Assembly: GCA_016860845.1 (NCBI GenBank)
Contig: BOKF01000006.1
Coordinates: 263,983-327,982, forward strand
DNA: 64,000 nucleotides
Direction of reading: 5' to 3'
Source of the DNA: Chloroflexota bacterium
GTDB lineage: Bacteria; Chloroflexota; Anaerolineae; 4572-78; J111
Shown in pieces: positions 8,584 to 17,000 of this stretch (within the stretch, counting starts at the first letter, position 1; every line of letters starts with the position of its first letter). The notes under the pieces are model-generated. The model saw only the letters and a program-made list of their open reading frames with translations, was not told the origin of the DNA and searched no databases. The translations under genes and the position numbers were made by a program.

Positions 8584-9588
8584 TCAATCCGGCAGGCAGA
8601 CGAGTGCCGCAAGGCCGTGGGCGAAGGCCTGCAGCGGCCACGGTATATCCACCAGTTTCCAACTCTGCCCGGCATCCGGCGAGCGGAACAAACCGTGGTT
8701 GTTGGCCGCGTAGATGACGCCCGGCTCGCCAGGATGCGCCGCCAGGCGGCTCGCAATCGTACCCTGACCGGCAGGCAGACCGGCCATGGCTAATTCAAAT
8801 GAACGCCGCCCCGTCTTTCGATAGAGGTAGGCTTCAGCTCGCTGGGGACGGTAAGCCACAAACGGTCCCGACGCAGCCGAGACGATGACCGTATCCGGGT
8901 CGGCGGGATCAACGGCGACACTGACCAGGTAACGGTGTTGGAGTCCCTCCACCTGACGCGACCAGCTCTCGCCGGCATCCTCGCTTTCGAAATAACCGTC
9001 TCCGGCAGCGGAGTACACCCGCCCTGACGCAAGCGGGTGGGTGGCCGCCGTGTGGGTATCAATGGGACCGCCGGGGACACGGTCAAGCCACGTTTGCCCA
9101 CCGTCGAGGGTGCGGATGAGCGCCCCGGCTTCAATGGCGACAAAGGCTCTGCCCGCAACAACAGGGTCTGGCTCGATCCAGCGCACGTGGTGGGTTTCAG
9201 GACGCGGCGGGAAACTCCAACTCCGGGCGGATGGAAGCGACTGGAGGCCGGGCAGGTCAGTCCAGGTCTCTCCGCCATTCTCGGAGCGGAAGACGGCGCT
9301 TGGCTCCGTGCCCGCAACCACGACCCCGAGTTCGGTTGGACTGACCGCCACGGCAGTGATCTCGTTATAGGCAATGCCCGGTCCGACGGGATGCCAGCTT
9401 TTGCCGGCATCCTCACTGCGCCACAAGCCATTGCCCCCGGTGCCGCAGTAGACACAGGTGGGGTTCTGGGGATTGACTGCCAGAGATTCGGGTGACTTGC
9501 CCTGCAGATGTTCCTCAACCACCCACTTGGAGGTATGTCGGGCAATCAGTAGCGCTTGTTCTGTCGCAATGACGAGTGTTCTTATCAT
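8584..9588 (-). CDS. Asp-box (BNR/YCF48-like) beta-propeller protein
   Basis: 334 residues with at least five Asp-box motifs of the form S-x-D-x-G-x-[ST]-W: SEDAGKSW, SENGGETW, TLDGGQTW, SEDAGESW and SPDAGQSW. Such repeats form the blades of sialidase/VPS10/YCF48-type propellers. No signal peptide is evident, so it is probably cytoplasmic. Function is unknown; the repeats are structural and do not imply sialidase activity. Confidence 0.8.
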   Translation of the reverse strand: MIRTLVIATEQALLIARHTSKWVVEEHLQGKSPESLAVNPQNPTCVYCGTGGNGLWRSEDAGKSWHPVGPGIAYNEITAVAVSPTELGVVVAGTEPSAVFRSENGGETWTDLPGLQSLPSARSWSFPPRPETHHVRWIEPDPVVAGRAFVAIEAGALIRTLDGGQTWLDRVPGGPIDTHTAATHPLASGRVYSAAGDGYFESEDAGESWSRQVEGLQHRYLVSVAVDPADPDTVIVSAASGPFVAYRPQRAEAYLYRKTGRRSFELAMAGLPAGQGTIASRLAAHPGEPGVIYAANNHGLFRSPDAGQSWKLVDIPWPLQAFAHGLAALVCLPD

Positions 9589-9649
9589 TTTTCTTTCTCC
9601 TGTTCATTTTATTAATCTTTGCTCCAGAAATGGGGCCATATCCTGGTAT

Positions 9650-10117
9650 TCAGCCGAAGGCGGCAGCGATCTCCCAGACCGGACCGTGTCCCGGATACAC
9701 CCGAACAGCGCCCCGTTCCTGCAGGATCTCCCCGGCAAGACCGATCCGCTCCAGCCCAGCGCGGCTCTCGGCAAAGGAGATAACGGTGTTGTCGGGCAGG
9801 GTGATGTCCACGTACCGATCCTGCGGCTTGGTCCACGTTTTCATAAGGGGAATGGCCGGAACTTGAACCTCACGCACCAGCAGCGGCACCCCGGCTTGTT
9901 TAAGCTCCTGGGCTAGGCCGGCGTGATCAATATGGTAGTGGGTGGCGAGGCCGTAGCGGATTTCCCGGAGGGGTACATCCAACCGGTTGAGGCTCGCTCG
10001 CAGCGTCCCCATGCTGCCGGGCCAACCCAGGTCTACCAGCAAACGAGAGGGTCCGGCGCTGACTACCCAGTAGTTGGTCGAACGGTAGCCCGCGTTGATG
10101 ATGGTCACTTTTGACAT
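9650..10117 (-). CDS. MBL-fold metallo-hydrolase, internally shortened
   Basis: 155 residues. The metal site THYHIDHAG (HxHxDH) is intact near residue 60, and a late PGHGP motif is present near residue 144. The segment between them is much shorter than in typical family members (around 210-220 residues): RAGLERIGLAGEILQERG runs directly into VRVYPGHGP. The PGH and GD metal-ligand elements that normally follow this point are missing. I infer an internal deletion of about 50-60 codons, so activity is doubtful. Confidence 0.7.
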   Translation of the reverse strand: MSKVTIINAGYRSTNYWVVSAGPSRLLVDLGWPGSMGTLRASLNRLDVPLREIRYGLATHYHIDHAGLAQELKQAGVPLLVREVQVPAIPLMKTWTKPQDRYVDITLPDNTVISFAESRAGLERIGLAGEILQERGAVRVYPGHGPVWEIAAAFG

Positions 10118-10150
10118 GCGGCTCCCCCAGAGGACCTCCCCGGCGACGGC

Positions 10151-10993
10151 TCACCCTGCCGGTTTACTCGCAAACTCATAGCGCAGGTGCCGGACCAGAT
10201 GCCGGTAGAACGGCAGCCGCCCCATCATCCCGTGCATCACTTTGGAGAATGGGTTCCGGGCCAGCCGGCTGACCAGATCAGGCATGGTCAGGAACTCGAC
10301 ATCCTCGACGAGGTACAGCCCGGGAACCTGCCGCTCCAGGTCGCGCGGATCGTCCACCCCCCAAACCAGTTCCACCTTGGCCCCCCGCACGGCGGCCAGG
10401 CGGGAAACTAGGCGGATCATCATCCCGCTGTAGCCATCAAAGGCGATCTGCCCGCTGGGAAACTGCCCGGTGATCCGCCGGAACAGGGCTGTTCCCTCCG
10501 GCTCAGGGAGGTACATCATCAGGCCCTCAGCCACGACAAAGACCGGCGCATCTCCGGGGATGGCCTCCAGCCAGGCGGAATCGGTGACCGAGGCGCCAAG
10601 CTGCTGATAACCTGGGCGCGCCGGATAAAGTTGCCGGCGCAGGGCGATCACGTCGGGCAAGTCAATATCAAACCAGCGAACCTGCGGGTCTGGGTCTATC
10701 CGGTAGACCCGGGTATCGAGACCACAACCAAGGTGCAGCACAGTCGAGACAGGGTTGGCGGCCAGGAAGGCGCGCGTCCACCCGTCAAAGTGCCTGGCCC
10801 GCAGCGGCAGCGTGATCTCGCCCCCGCTGGGGAGCTTCAGCGCCTTGAAGTCATAGTCAATGCGGGCGACAGCCTTGGCGGCGAAGTGATCGCCCAGGAT
10901 GGGCTGTGCTGTCGTCGCATCCAACGCCTTACCGTACAGCGTGGCCAGGTACGTTTCCTTTTCTTTGGTCAGATGGATCTTTTCTGCTTCCAT
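10151..10993 (-). CDS. Class I SAM-dependent methyltransferase, LCMT/Tcm-like
   Basis: 280 residues. Motif I VLHLGCGLDTRVYRI (~residues 82-96) and WFDIDLPDVIALR are typical of the leucine carboxyl methyltransferase/polyketide O-methyltransferase branch, as are FVVAEGLMMYLPEPE and IAFDGYSG. It transfers methyl from S-adenosylmethionine to an oxygen of an unknown acceptor. It lies 33 bases upstream of the MBL-fold gene on the same strand, so the two may be cotranscribed. Confidence 0.8.
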   Translation of the reverse strand: MEAEKIHLTKEKETYLATLYGKALDATTAQPILGDHFAAKAVARIDYDFKALKLPSGGEITLPLRARHFDGWTRAFLAANPVSTVLHLGCGLDTRVYRIDPDPQVRWFDIDLPDVIALRRQLYPARPGYQQLGASVTDSAWLEAIPGDAPVFVVAEGLMMYLPEPEGTALFRRITGQFPSGQIAFDGYSGMMIRLVSRLAAVRGAKVELVWGVDDPRDLERQVPGLYLVEDVEFLTMPDLVSRLARNPFSKVMHGMMGRLPFYRHLVRHLRYEFASKPAG

Positions 10994-11154
10994 TGAATAG
11001 TCCGGCCTTCAGCCCGGCGCAGCCCTCGCTGCCCCTTCTCCCCTGTTGAAATTGCCGGGTTTCCAGTCAAAACTGTCCTTCAGAGATATTACCAGGCCCA
11101 CTCCATCCCTCAAAAAGCAGCGGCGATAAATCTGGACTCAGGATTTGGAGCAGA

Positions 11155-11186
11155 CAAAAGCCCTCGTGATGAAGGAGGGGCTTTTG
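11155..11186. terminator. Strong hairpin, probable Rho-independent terminator
   Basis: Arms CAAAAGCCCTC and GAGGGGCTTTTG pair around a short loop. The A-rich left and T-rich right ends would make it work as a terminator in either direction. It sits in the gap upstream of the minus-strand methyltransferase gene. Confidence 0.6.
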
Positions 11187-11634
11187 TTTGGATCGGAACC
11201 TGGCCGACTTCAATCCTGAAACTCAGAACAATTGCGGGCACATGCACCGAGGATTGCCGCAAGTCCTGGGCCTGCTCGCGGCTCGTTCCGGTTGAGTAGA
11301 ACTACGATGCAAAGACTAGACTTTGAACTGCGGCTTGCTTATGGACAGGAGGCATCCGTAAGGGCTTCACTTTTTAGTGACCTGACCAATCTTTTTCGGC
11401 GCCACTAATCCCCTTAAGTTGATTTTTCCTTACGCCACCAGTAAAGAAATTGATCACAACTTGGAAGATCCTTACTTGGAAGTAGGATGGCTACAACGAC
11501 TTCATCTTGAACCTCTCGATTGCAGAAAAATTTGAGTAATGTCTGTTCATACTTTATTTTCGCTCGAATCTGCCTCAGTGTACTTCTTTTTTGGGTCAGT
11601 GTAGATCATTATTTTCTGCCCACAGTTAGTCCAA
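11187..11634. other. Intergenic stretch with no supported feature
   Basis: I see no convincing coding frame, repeat or RNA structure here. Short open frames do not show conserved motifs. It may be the decayed 5' part of the dprA-like pseudogene that follows. Confidence 0.4.
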
Positions 11635-12186
11635 GACATCCTTGAAGCCGACGGCGCTCTTATCTCCGAGCAGCCGTTTCAAACCAAGCTATCCCGGGTC
11701 ATCTCGTTCAGCGTAACCGGATCCAGACCGATCTGTCCGTGGCCACCTTATTGCTCCAGACAAACTTAACGGGTGAAACTATGCACGCTGTTCGCTTTGC
11801 TGTTCAACAAGGACGAAGGTTGTATGTCCCCGTCCCGCCACCCCGGCCGGTTTGCCAGGAAGGAAAAAAGCCAGGGTGTTCTAACTCTGGCCGGCAAACC
11901 AGGATCAGAACTGGTCTCAATCTTAAATGCCAGTAGTAATTTTGCTGCCATCCTGAAAAAAGAATTTGCCAATGCACCTGTAGCCCGGGCAACCACTGGC
12001 CGGGTTGACTACCCTCAATTGGTACGAGAGTTGAGCGAGTTGGCCGGTCTCAATATCGAGTTCCCTCGCTATCCGGAAGACTAGCAGGACTATACCTTCG
12101 CACCCGTTCAAAATTCGTCCTGGGGTCGTGAAGTTCTGCACCTTATTGGCCTTAATCCCGCGGCCGGGCGACACTTCTATCCCTGA
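11635..12186 (+). pseudogene. DprA/Smf-like DNA-processing protein remnant
   Basis: Conserved pieces of a DprA-type Rossmann domain appear in three successive frames. DILEADGALISEQPF (from 11635) matches the family's GxLxSExP element. RNRIQTDLSVATLLLQTNL and FAVQQGRRLYVPV follow in a second frame. A third frame (about 11860-12084) carries SELVSILNASSNFAAILKKEF and VRELSELAGLNIEFP, and runs on in frame after a TAG to TGA 12184-12186. DprA loads RecA on incoming single-stranded DNA. At least two frameshifts and one stop make this a pseudogene with a missing N-terminus. Confidence 0.6.
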
Positions 12187-12307
12187 AGCTTGACGCCATC
12201 AAGCTGTTGACCTTTCGAGCCTTTGAAACTGATTTCCAAATGTCCCTGATCCGGCTTTGTATCAGTCGCAGCGATGGTCGAAAGGCTGAAACACCAAAAA
12301 TTAATAC

Positions 12308-12336
12308 TTGACAAACAAGATAGTTTCGGCTATAAT
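12308..12336 (+). promoter_or_regulatory. Perfect-consensus sigma-70 promoter
   Basis: TTGACA at 12308-12313 and TATAAT at 12331-12336 are separated by exactly 17 bases, the optimum for housekeeping sigma factors. Transcription should start near 12343, directly ahead of the structured RNA candidate. Confidence 0.8.
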
Positions 12337-12342
12337 TAGTGA

Positions 12343-12503
12343 AAATTAGAACGAGTGCTCGTTAGCCACGAACACTCTCCCGGAACCCTTTTAGGGTTCC
12401 GTACTCCCCGCCTGTTGAAGCGAGGTACTCAGAGTCCATAAGGGCTCATTATACTCCCCCTCTCTGCTTTAATAGCAACCAGGTCGGTCCAAGTGTGGCT
12501 AAC
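12343..12503 (+). ncRNA. Candidate structured RNA with a long-range closing stem
   Basis: A nine-base closing stem joins GTTAGCCAC (12361-12369) to GTGGCTAAC (12495-12503). Inside it are an 8-bp hairpin CGGAACCC/GGGTTCCG (12381-12401), a 6-bp stem GAGTCC/GGGCTC (12432-12447, one G-U) and a small TGCT/AGCA hairpin (12465-12477). This multibranched fold lies immediately after a perfect promoter and no good ORF covers it. It could be a stand-alone RNA, or a riboswitch/leader for the gene at 12805. I do not recognise an Rfam class. Confidence 0.45.
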
Positions 12504-12541
12504 TTATTGGATCGCGTGTCCCGTAAAAAGGACATGGTTGC

Positions 12542-12802
12542 ATGGACAGCAGAGATTTTTTATTTCCCCTAAACCGCATAGCTTCACTCAAGTCATCATC
12601 TCTTCTGGTTGATCTTTATCAACCAGAAACTGCTTGGTATTTCCTTACCCCCTCAACTAACGAGCGGTTTACTGCTCGACGGCGATCCACGTTAGCCCCA
12701 AATCGAGAAACCAAAGGCAATTTGCTCCCAGCCATTGTCGGTCTGAATCCTTTTTACCAGCATCAGAGGAATTCACGATTCCCCAAAGAAGTGAGGGTAT
12801 AA
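12542..12802 (+). CDS. Doubtful 86-aa ORF
   Basis: An open frame between the structured RNA and the gene at 12805, ending two bases before that gene's GTG. It has no clear ribosome site and no recognisable motif, and its middle is rich in Ser/Arg. It may be only a leader region. Confidence 0.2.
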   Translation: MDSRDFLFPLNRIASLKSSSLLVDLYQPETAWYFLTPSTNERFTARRRSTLAPNRETKGNLLPAIVGLNPFYQHQRNSRFPKEVRV

Positions 12803-12804
12803 CT

Positions 12805-13350
12805 GTGGAAAACGTTTGGCAACAAATAGCTCCCAATATGATTGATTTGATTGACCATCCCAGAGCAACTGGCATATCGTCTTATAAACTCTGGCAACTT
12901 TTCTTCGAACACTATCTACACATATTCAAAAAATGCCAGGATATTAAAACAATTCTGATGCGCTATCCCGATAACGAATTCTGCTTTGAAGTGTACGACG
13001 CTTGCTGTGGCCCAACCGGCCTTTCCATCGTGGCGGAATTCGACCAACAAGGTGAGGTGACAGGGTGGTCTATGTACTACAATCTCGCCGACAAAGTGTT
13101 AGCCGGGCCATACGACTTTGTTGAGGAAGCGCAACTCATGGCGGCGCTCCTGGCTAAGTTTAATTGGAATCGCCCGGCCAGCGCCTTTACTCGCCGCGAG
13201 CTGTACGAGATTACCCGGATGATCATCTCATATCGAGAAGATACGGCGTGGCTCAAAAGGGCAATTATAGAAACGGTTTTGGAGTATTATAGGGCGTACT
13301 CCAAAAACGGTCATGGGCTTGCTAAACTTCATGTTAGCATGGTTAATTGA
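12805..13350 (+). CDS. Module-B protein without the MSC leader
   Basis: 181 residues from GTG 12805 (GTGAGGG eight bases upstream). Residues ~65-135 (GPTGLSIVAEFD, then WSMYYN, AGPYDFVEEAQLMAALLAKFNW, RELYEITRM) match a domain found at the C-termini of four leader-bearing proteins at 30253, 31031, 44490 and 45369. The shared pattern is TG[LM]x[LIV]xP or similar, a Trp-containing strand, [GK]xY[DES]xxxxA, then LAxxLxxxxW and a helix. This member has its own helical N-terminus in place of the leader, TM and zinc ribbon. Function unknown. Confidence 0.65.
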   Translation: MENVWQQIAPNMIDLIDHPRATGISSYKLWQLFFEHYLHIFKKCQDIKTILMRYPDNEFCFEVYDACCGPTGLSIVAEFDQQGEVTGWSMYYNLADKVLAGPYDFVEEAQLMAALLAKFNWNRPASAFTRRELYEITRMIISYREDTAWLKRAIIETVLEYYRAYSKNGHGLAKLHVSMVN

Positions 13351-13386
13351 GCATGCCCCAAGAAAAAAGCAAAGACTCCCCAAATT

Positions 13387-13587
13387 ATGAGTAGCGATAA
13401 TCTTCAAAAATTCAATCTAACCATCACTAGTGCGGGTCCCATGAATCGACGGGCGTTGGTCTTCTTACTCGAAGTCACTACGGCACAAATTAGACCCTAC
13501 GCCAAAGGGGAGTGGAATGCTATCATCAACGAGTCGTGTGTGGCTATCTTACCCTCAGGATACGCAGCCAAATCACTCTGCCAGTAG
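13387..13587 (+). CDS. Small protein, paralogue of its downstream neighbour
   Basis: 66 residues. The pattern NLTITSAGPMNRRALVFLLEVT, with an early strand, a conserved GP and then a helix, aligns with IQITLVGPVDQQFSARVIKS of the next gene. This suggests a tandem duplicate of a small alpha/beta protein. No family recognised. Confidence 0.45.
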   Translation: MSSDNLQKFNLTITSAGPMNRRALVFLLEVTTAQIRPYAKGEWNAIINESCVAILPSGYAAKSLCQ

Positions 13588-13595
13588 GTATGACA

Positions 13596-13871
13596 ATGTC
13601 CGAACCTGTACAGATCCAAATCACCTTAGTGGGCCCCGTAGATCAGCAGTTTTCTGCCAGGGTCATTAAAAGCAAGTTGATGCTCTTGATCAAACTGATC
13701 CAACAAATTGCCCCCGAGTTCGAGATAAAATTTGACGACCCAGCGATAGCAATTGCGCACGAGCAGCTACCGCGACCAGAAATGCCTGGCCTGGCTAGCT
13801 ATCATGGCGACTTAAGCGTTTACATCGGCCCAGCCGGAAACTCTCCCGGTTACGCGGGTCAAATTATCTGA
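13596..13871 (+). CDS. Small hypothetical protein
   Basis: 91 residues from ATG 13596 (TAGGT eight bases upstream; ATG 13590 is an alternative). It starts with a strand-GP-helix pattern like the preceding gene and ends with YIGPAGNSPGYAGQII. The gene lies 8 bases after its paralogue. No catalytic or membrane motif is seen. Confidence 0.5.
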   Translation: MSEPVQIQITLVGPVDQQFSARVIKSKLMLLIKLIQQIAPEFEIKFDDPAIAIAHEQLPRPEMPGLASYHGDLSVYIGPAGNSPGYAGQII

Positions 13872-13995
13872 CTCGTTAAGTACTCTTTATGAAGAGTCAT
13901 CCCGAGGAATTAGCTAAAGCGTCTGAAACTATTCAATAGACTTTGTTAACCATAGTCATCGAGGGCGGTGTGGCCTGCACCTCGGTGACAAAACC

Positions 13996-14057
13996 GGCCG
14001 CAACCTGTCCTGATGAGAGTAGCGATTCATGCTCTCACGGACAGGTTGCGGCCTTTT
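13996..14057 (+). terminator. Long-stem Rho-independent terminator
   Basis: GGCCGCAACCTGTCC (13996-14010) and its perfect complement GGACAGGTTGCGGCC (14039-14053) form a 15-bp stem, extended inside by GAGAG/CTCTC and followed by TTTT. It ends the small-gene transcript just ahead of the giant SBBP gene. Confidence 0.85.
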
Positions 14058-14076
14058 CATTTAGGGGATCAGCCAG

Positions 14077-17000
14077 ATGTTTCCAAGACCAGAATATACA
14101 CAGACCAAACCAACCAAATTCATCAAGGACTTGCTGATACGCTGCATTATTTCGATTATTCTGTTGGGCCTGGCTGTCCGAATGACCTACGCCGCCTTAC
14201 CCGAAACTGCGGCTCGAAAGATAGCGCATTCACCGGTCTATAGCAGCCTGCCGCTGTATTTTGAAGCCAACCAAGGCCAAACCGACCGCCAGGTGAAATT
14301 CATCTCTCGCGGTGTGGGCTACACTATGTTTTTGACGCCATCCGGAGTGACGATGGTTTTGGACGAGGCCTCATCAGCCGCCGCAGAAGATAAGGAACCC
14401 GGCCTGAGATCGGTCGTCAAGATGTCACTGATTGGAGTCAACCCTAACCCTGGCATGGTCGGTCTGGATGAGCAGCCTGGCCGCAGTCACTATTTCACCG
14501 GTGATAACCCCAACAAGTGGCGCACCGATATTCCCAATTTTGCCCAGGTGCAATATCAACAAATCTGGCCGGGCGTCGACCTGGTATTATATGGCAACCA
14601 ACGTCAATTGGAGTACGATTTCATTGTGGCTCCGGGGGCTAACCCCGCCCAAATAGACTTAACCTTCGATGGGGTGGAAAAGCTAGAACTGGATGATCAA
14701 GGCAATCTACTACTACATCTGCCAGGTGGTAAGGTCATCCAAAAGAGCGCCCCCATTGTCTACCAGGAAGTTGACGGAGTACGGCAGACAATCGAGGGAG
14801 GATTTATTTTATCAGCCGGTAATCGGATTGGCTTTGGCCTCGCCGATTATAACCCGACCCTCCCTCTTGTTATTGACCCCCTTTTATTATATAGCACCTA
14901 TCTTGGCAGCAGCGGCGACGAGGTTGGCCACGACATCGTCCTGGACGCCAGCGGCAATGCCTACGTCCTCGGCTCGACCTCAAGCCTGGCTTTCCCCACC
15001 ACCGCTGGCGCTTTTGATACCAGTCATAGCCCAGCCGGAAATGATGTATTTGTCACCAAACTGAACCCTACCGGCTCCGGCCTGGTCTACAGTACTTACC
15101 TGGGCGGCAATGGTGAAGATTACGGTTACAGCCTGGTCCTGGATAACGCCAACAACGCTTATATAACCGGGGTTACCCAAAGCACCGATTTTCCAACCAC
15201 CGCTGGCGCCCTAGATACCACTCACAGCAACGTCGATAATGACGCCTTTATCGCCAAGTTGAACTCCACCGGCGCCAGCCTGGTCTACAGCACCTACCTG
15301 GGCGGCAGCGGCGATGACTTCGGTTATGGCATTGACGTAGACGGAAGCCAAAACGTCTTTGTCACCGGGATGACCTACAGCGCCCCCTTTTCGACGACCG
15401 CCGGCGCTTACGACACTACCTACAATGGCGCCGGCGACGCTTTTGTGGCGCGACTCAACACAAGTGGCACTGCCCTGATTTACAGCACCTACCTGGGCGG
15501 CGCTCAACTTGACGAAGGTAGAGATATTGCCGTCTTTGGCGGCAGCGCTTACGTTACCGGCGCCACCTCCAGCATGACCTTTCCGGCCTCGGTGGACGCC
15601 TATGATCCCAGCCGGAATGGGGGTTCTGATGCATTTCTGGTCAAAATGAACACCACGGGTTCCGGGTTGATCTACGGCACTTTCCTGGGCGGTTCAGGAG
15701 ACGATTTTGGAAATGGACTGGTTATTGAAGAAAACGGCAGCGTCTACGTGGCTGGGGAAACCTCCAGCGCCAATATGCCCACTACAGCCGGGGCCCAGGA
15801 TACGAGTTACAACGGCAGTACCGATGGTTTTGTGACCGAGCTCGATGCGAGTGGATCCAATCTGCTATATGGCACCTACCTGGGCGGAAGCGGTACAGAT
15901 AAAGTGCTGGCTATTGACCTGGACAACAACGGCAACGCCGCTGTCACCGGCTCGACCTCAAGTTGGAACTTCCCAATCACCCCAGGAGCTTACGACACCG
16001 TCTACGCCAGCGGAAGCGATGTTTTTGTGACCCGGTTAAAAGCCAACGGCACGGGGCTGCTTTACAGCACCTTTATCGGTGGTAGCGATTCGGAAGAAGG
16101 AGACGGCATTGCTGTCGACGGAGCCGGTAATGGCTTCGTGACCGGCCACACCTACGGCAATTTTCCTACCACAACCGGCGCTTATGATACTACCGCCGGG
16201 GCGCCCAGGGACGCCTTTGTGGCCAAATTAAACCTGCTGAACAATACCCCTCTCCTGTCTGATATTTCTAATCAAGTTACCGACGAAGATATCCCAGCTG
16301 GACCGGTCAACTTCACCCTGAGCGATTACGAAACGATGGCTTATAGCCTGGCTGTAACCGGTAGCTCGTCTAACCCTGGTCTGGTTCCAGACGCTAATAT
16401 TGTTTTCGCAGGCAGTGGTTCCGGACGAACTGTGACGGTTACCCCGGCAGCCAATATGTACGGCAGCGCTATTATTACCGTAACAGTCAATGACGGTACC
16501 GATGTGACCACCGACACGTTCACCTTGACCGTCAATCCTGTTAACGATGCGCCGGCCATTTCCGAAATTCTCGACCAGGCAACTGCTGAAGATACGCCAA
16601 CCGGCCCCATCAGCTTTACCATAGACGACCCCGAAACTCCAGCCAGCGACCTGATTTTGTACGGCAGTTCTTCAAACTCCAGCCTGATACCTAACGCCAA
16701 CATCGTTTTTGGCGGCTCTGGGTCCGACCGAACCGTCACTGTCACCCCTAAAGCCGATCAATACGGCAGCGCCACGATTACGATAACCGTTGCTGATGGG
16801 GTTACCTCGACCTCGGAGACCTTTGTCTTAATCGTCAATTCGGTCAACGATGCGCCAACCATCTCCGATGTTGCCGATAAATCCACCAATGAGGATACCC
16901 CCATTGGCCCCATTAGTTTTGTAATTGGGGATGTCGAAACCCTGGCGGGCAACCTGACTTTATCGGGTGCCTCGTCTGATCCGGGCCTGGTACCCAACAC

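Noticed and set aside
12361..12503. Integron attC site or retron msr/msd RNA
   Set aside because: The terminal repeats do not fit the RYYYAAC/GTTRRRY order of attC, and no reverse transcriptase or integrase gene is nearby.
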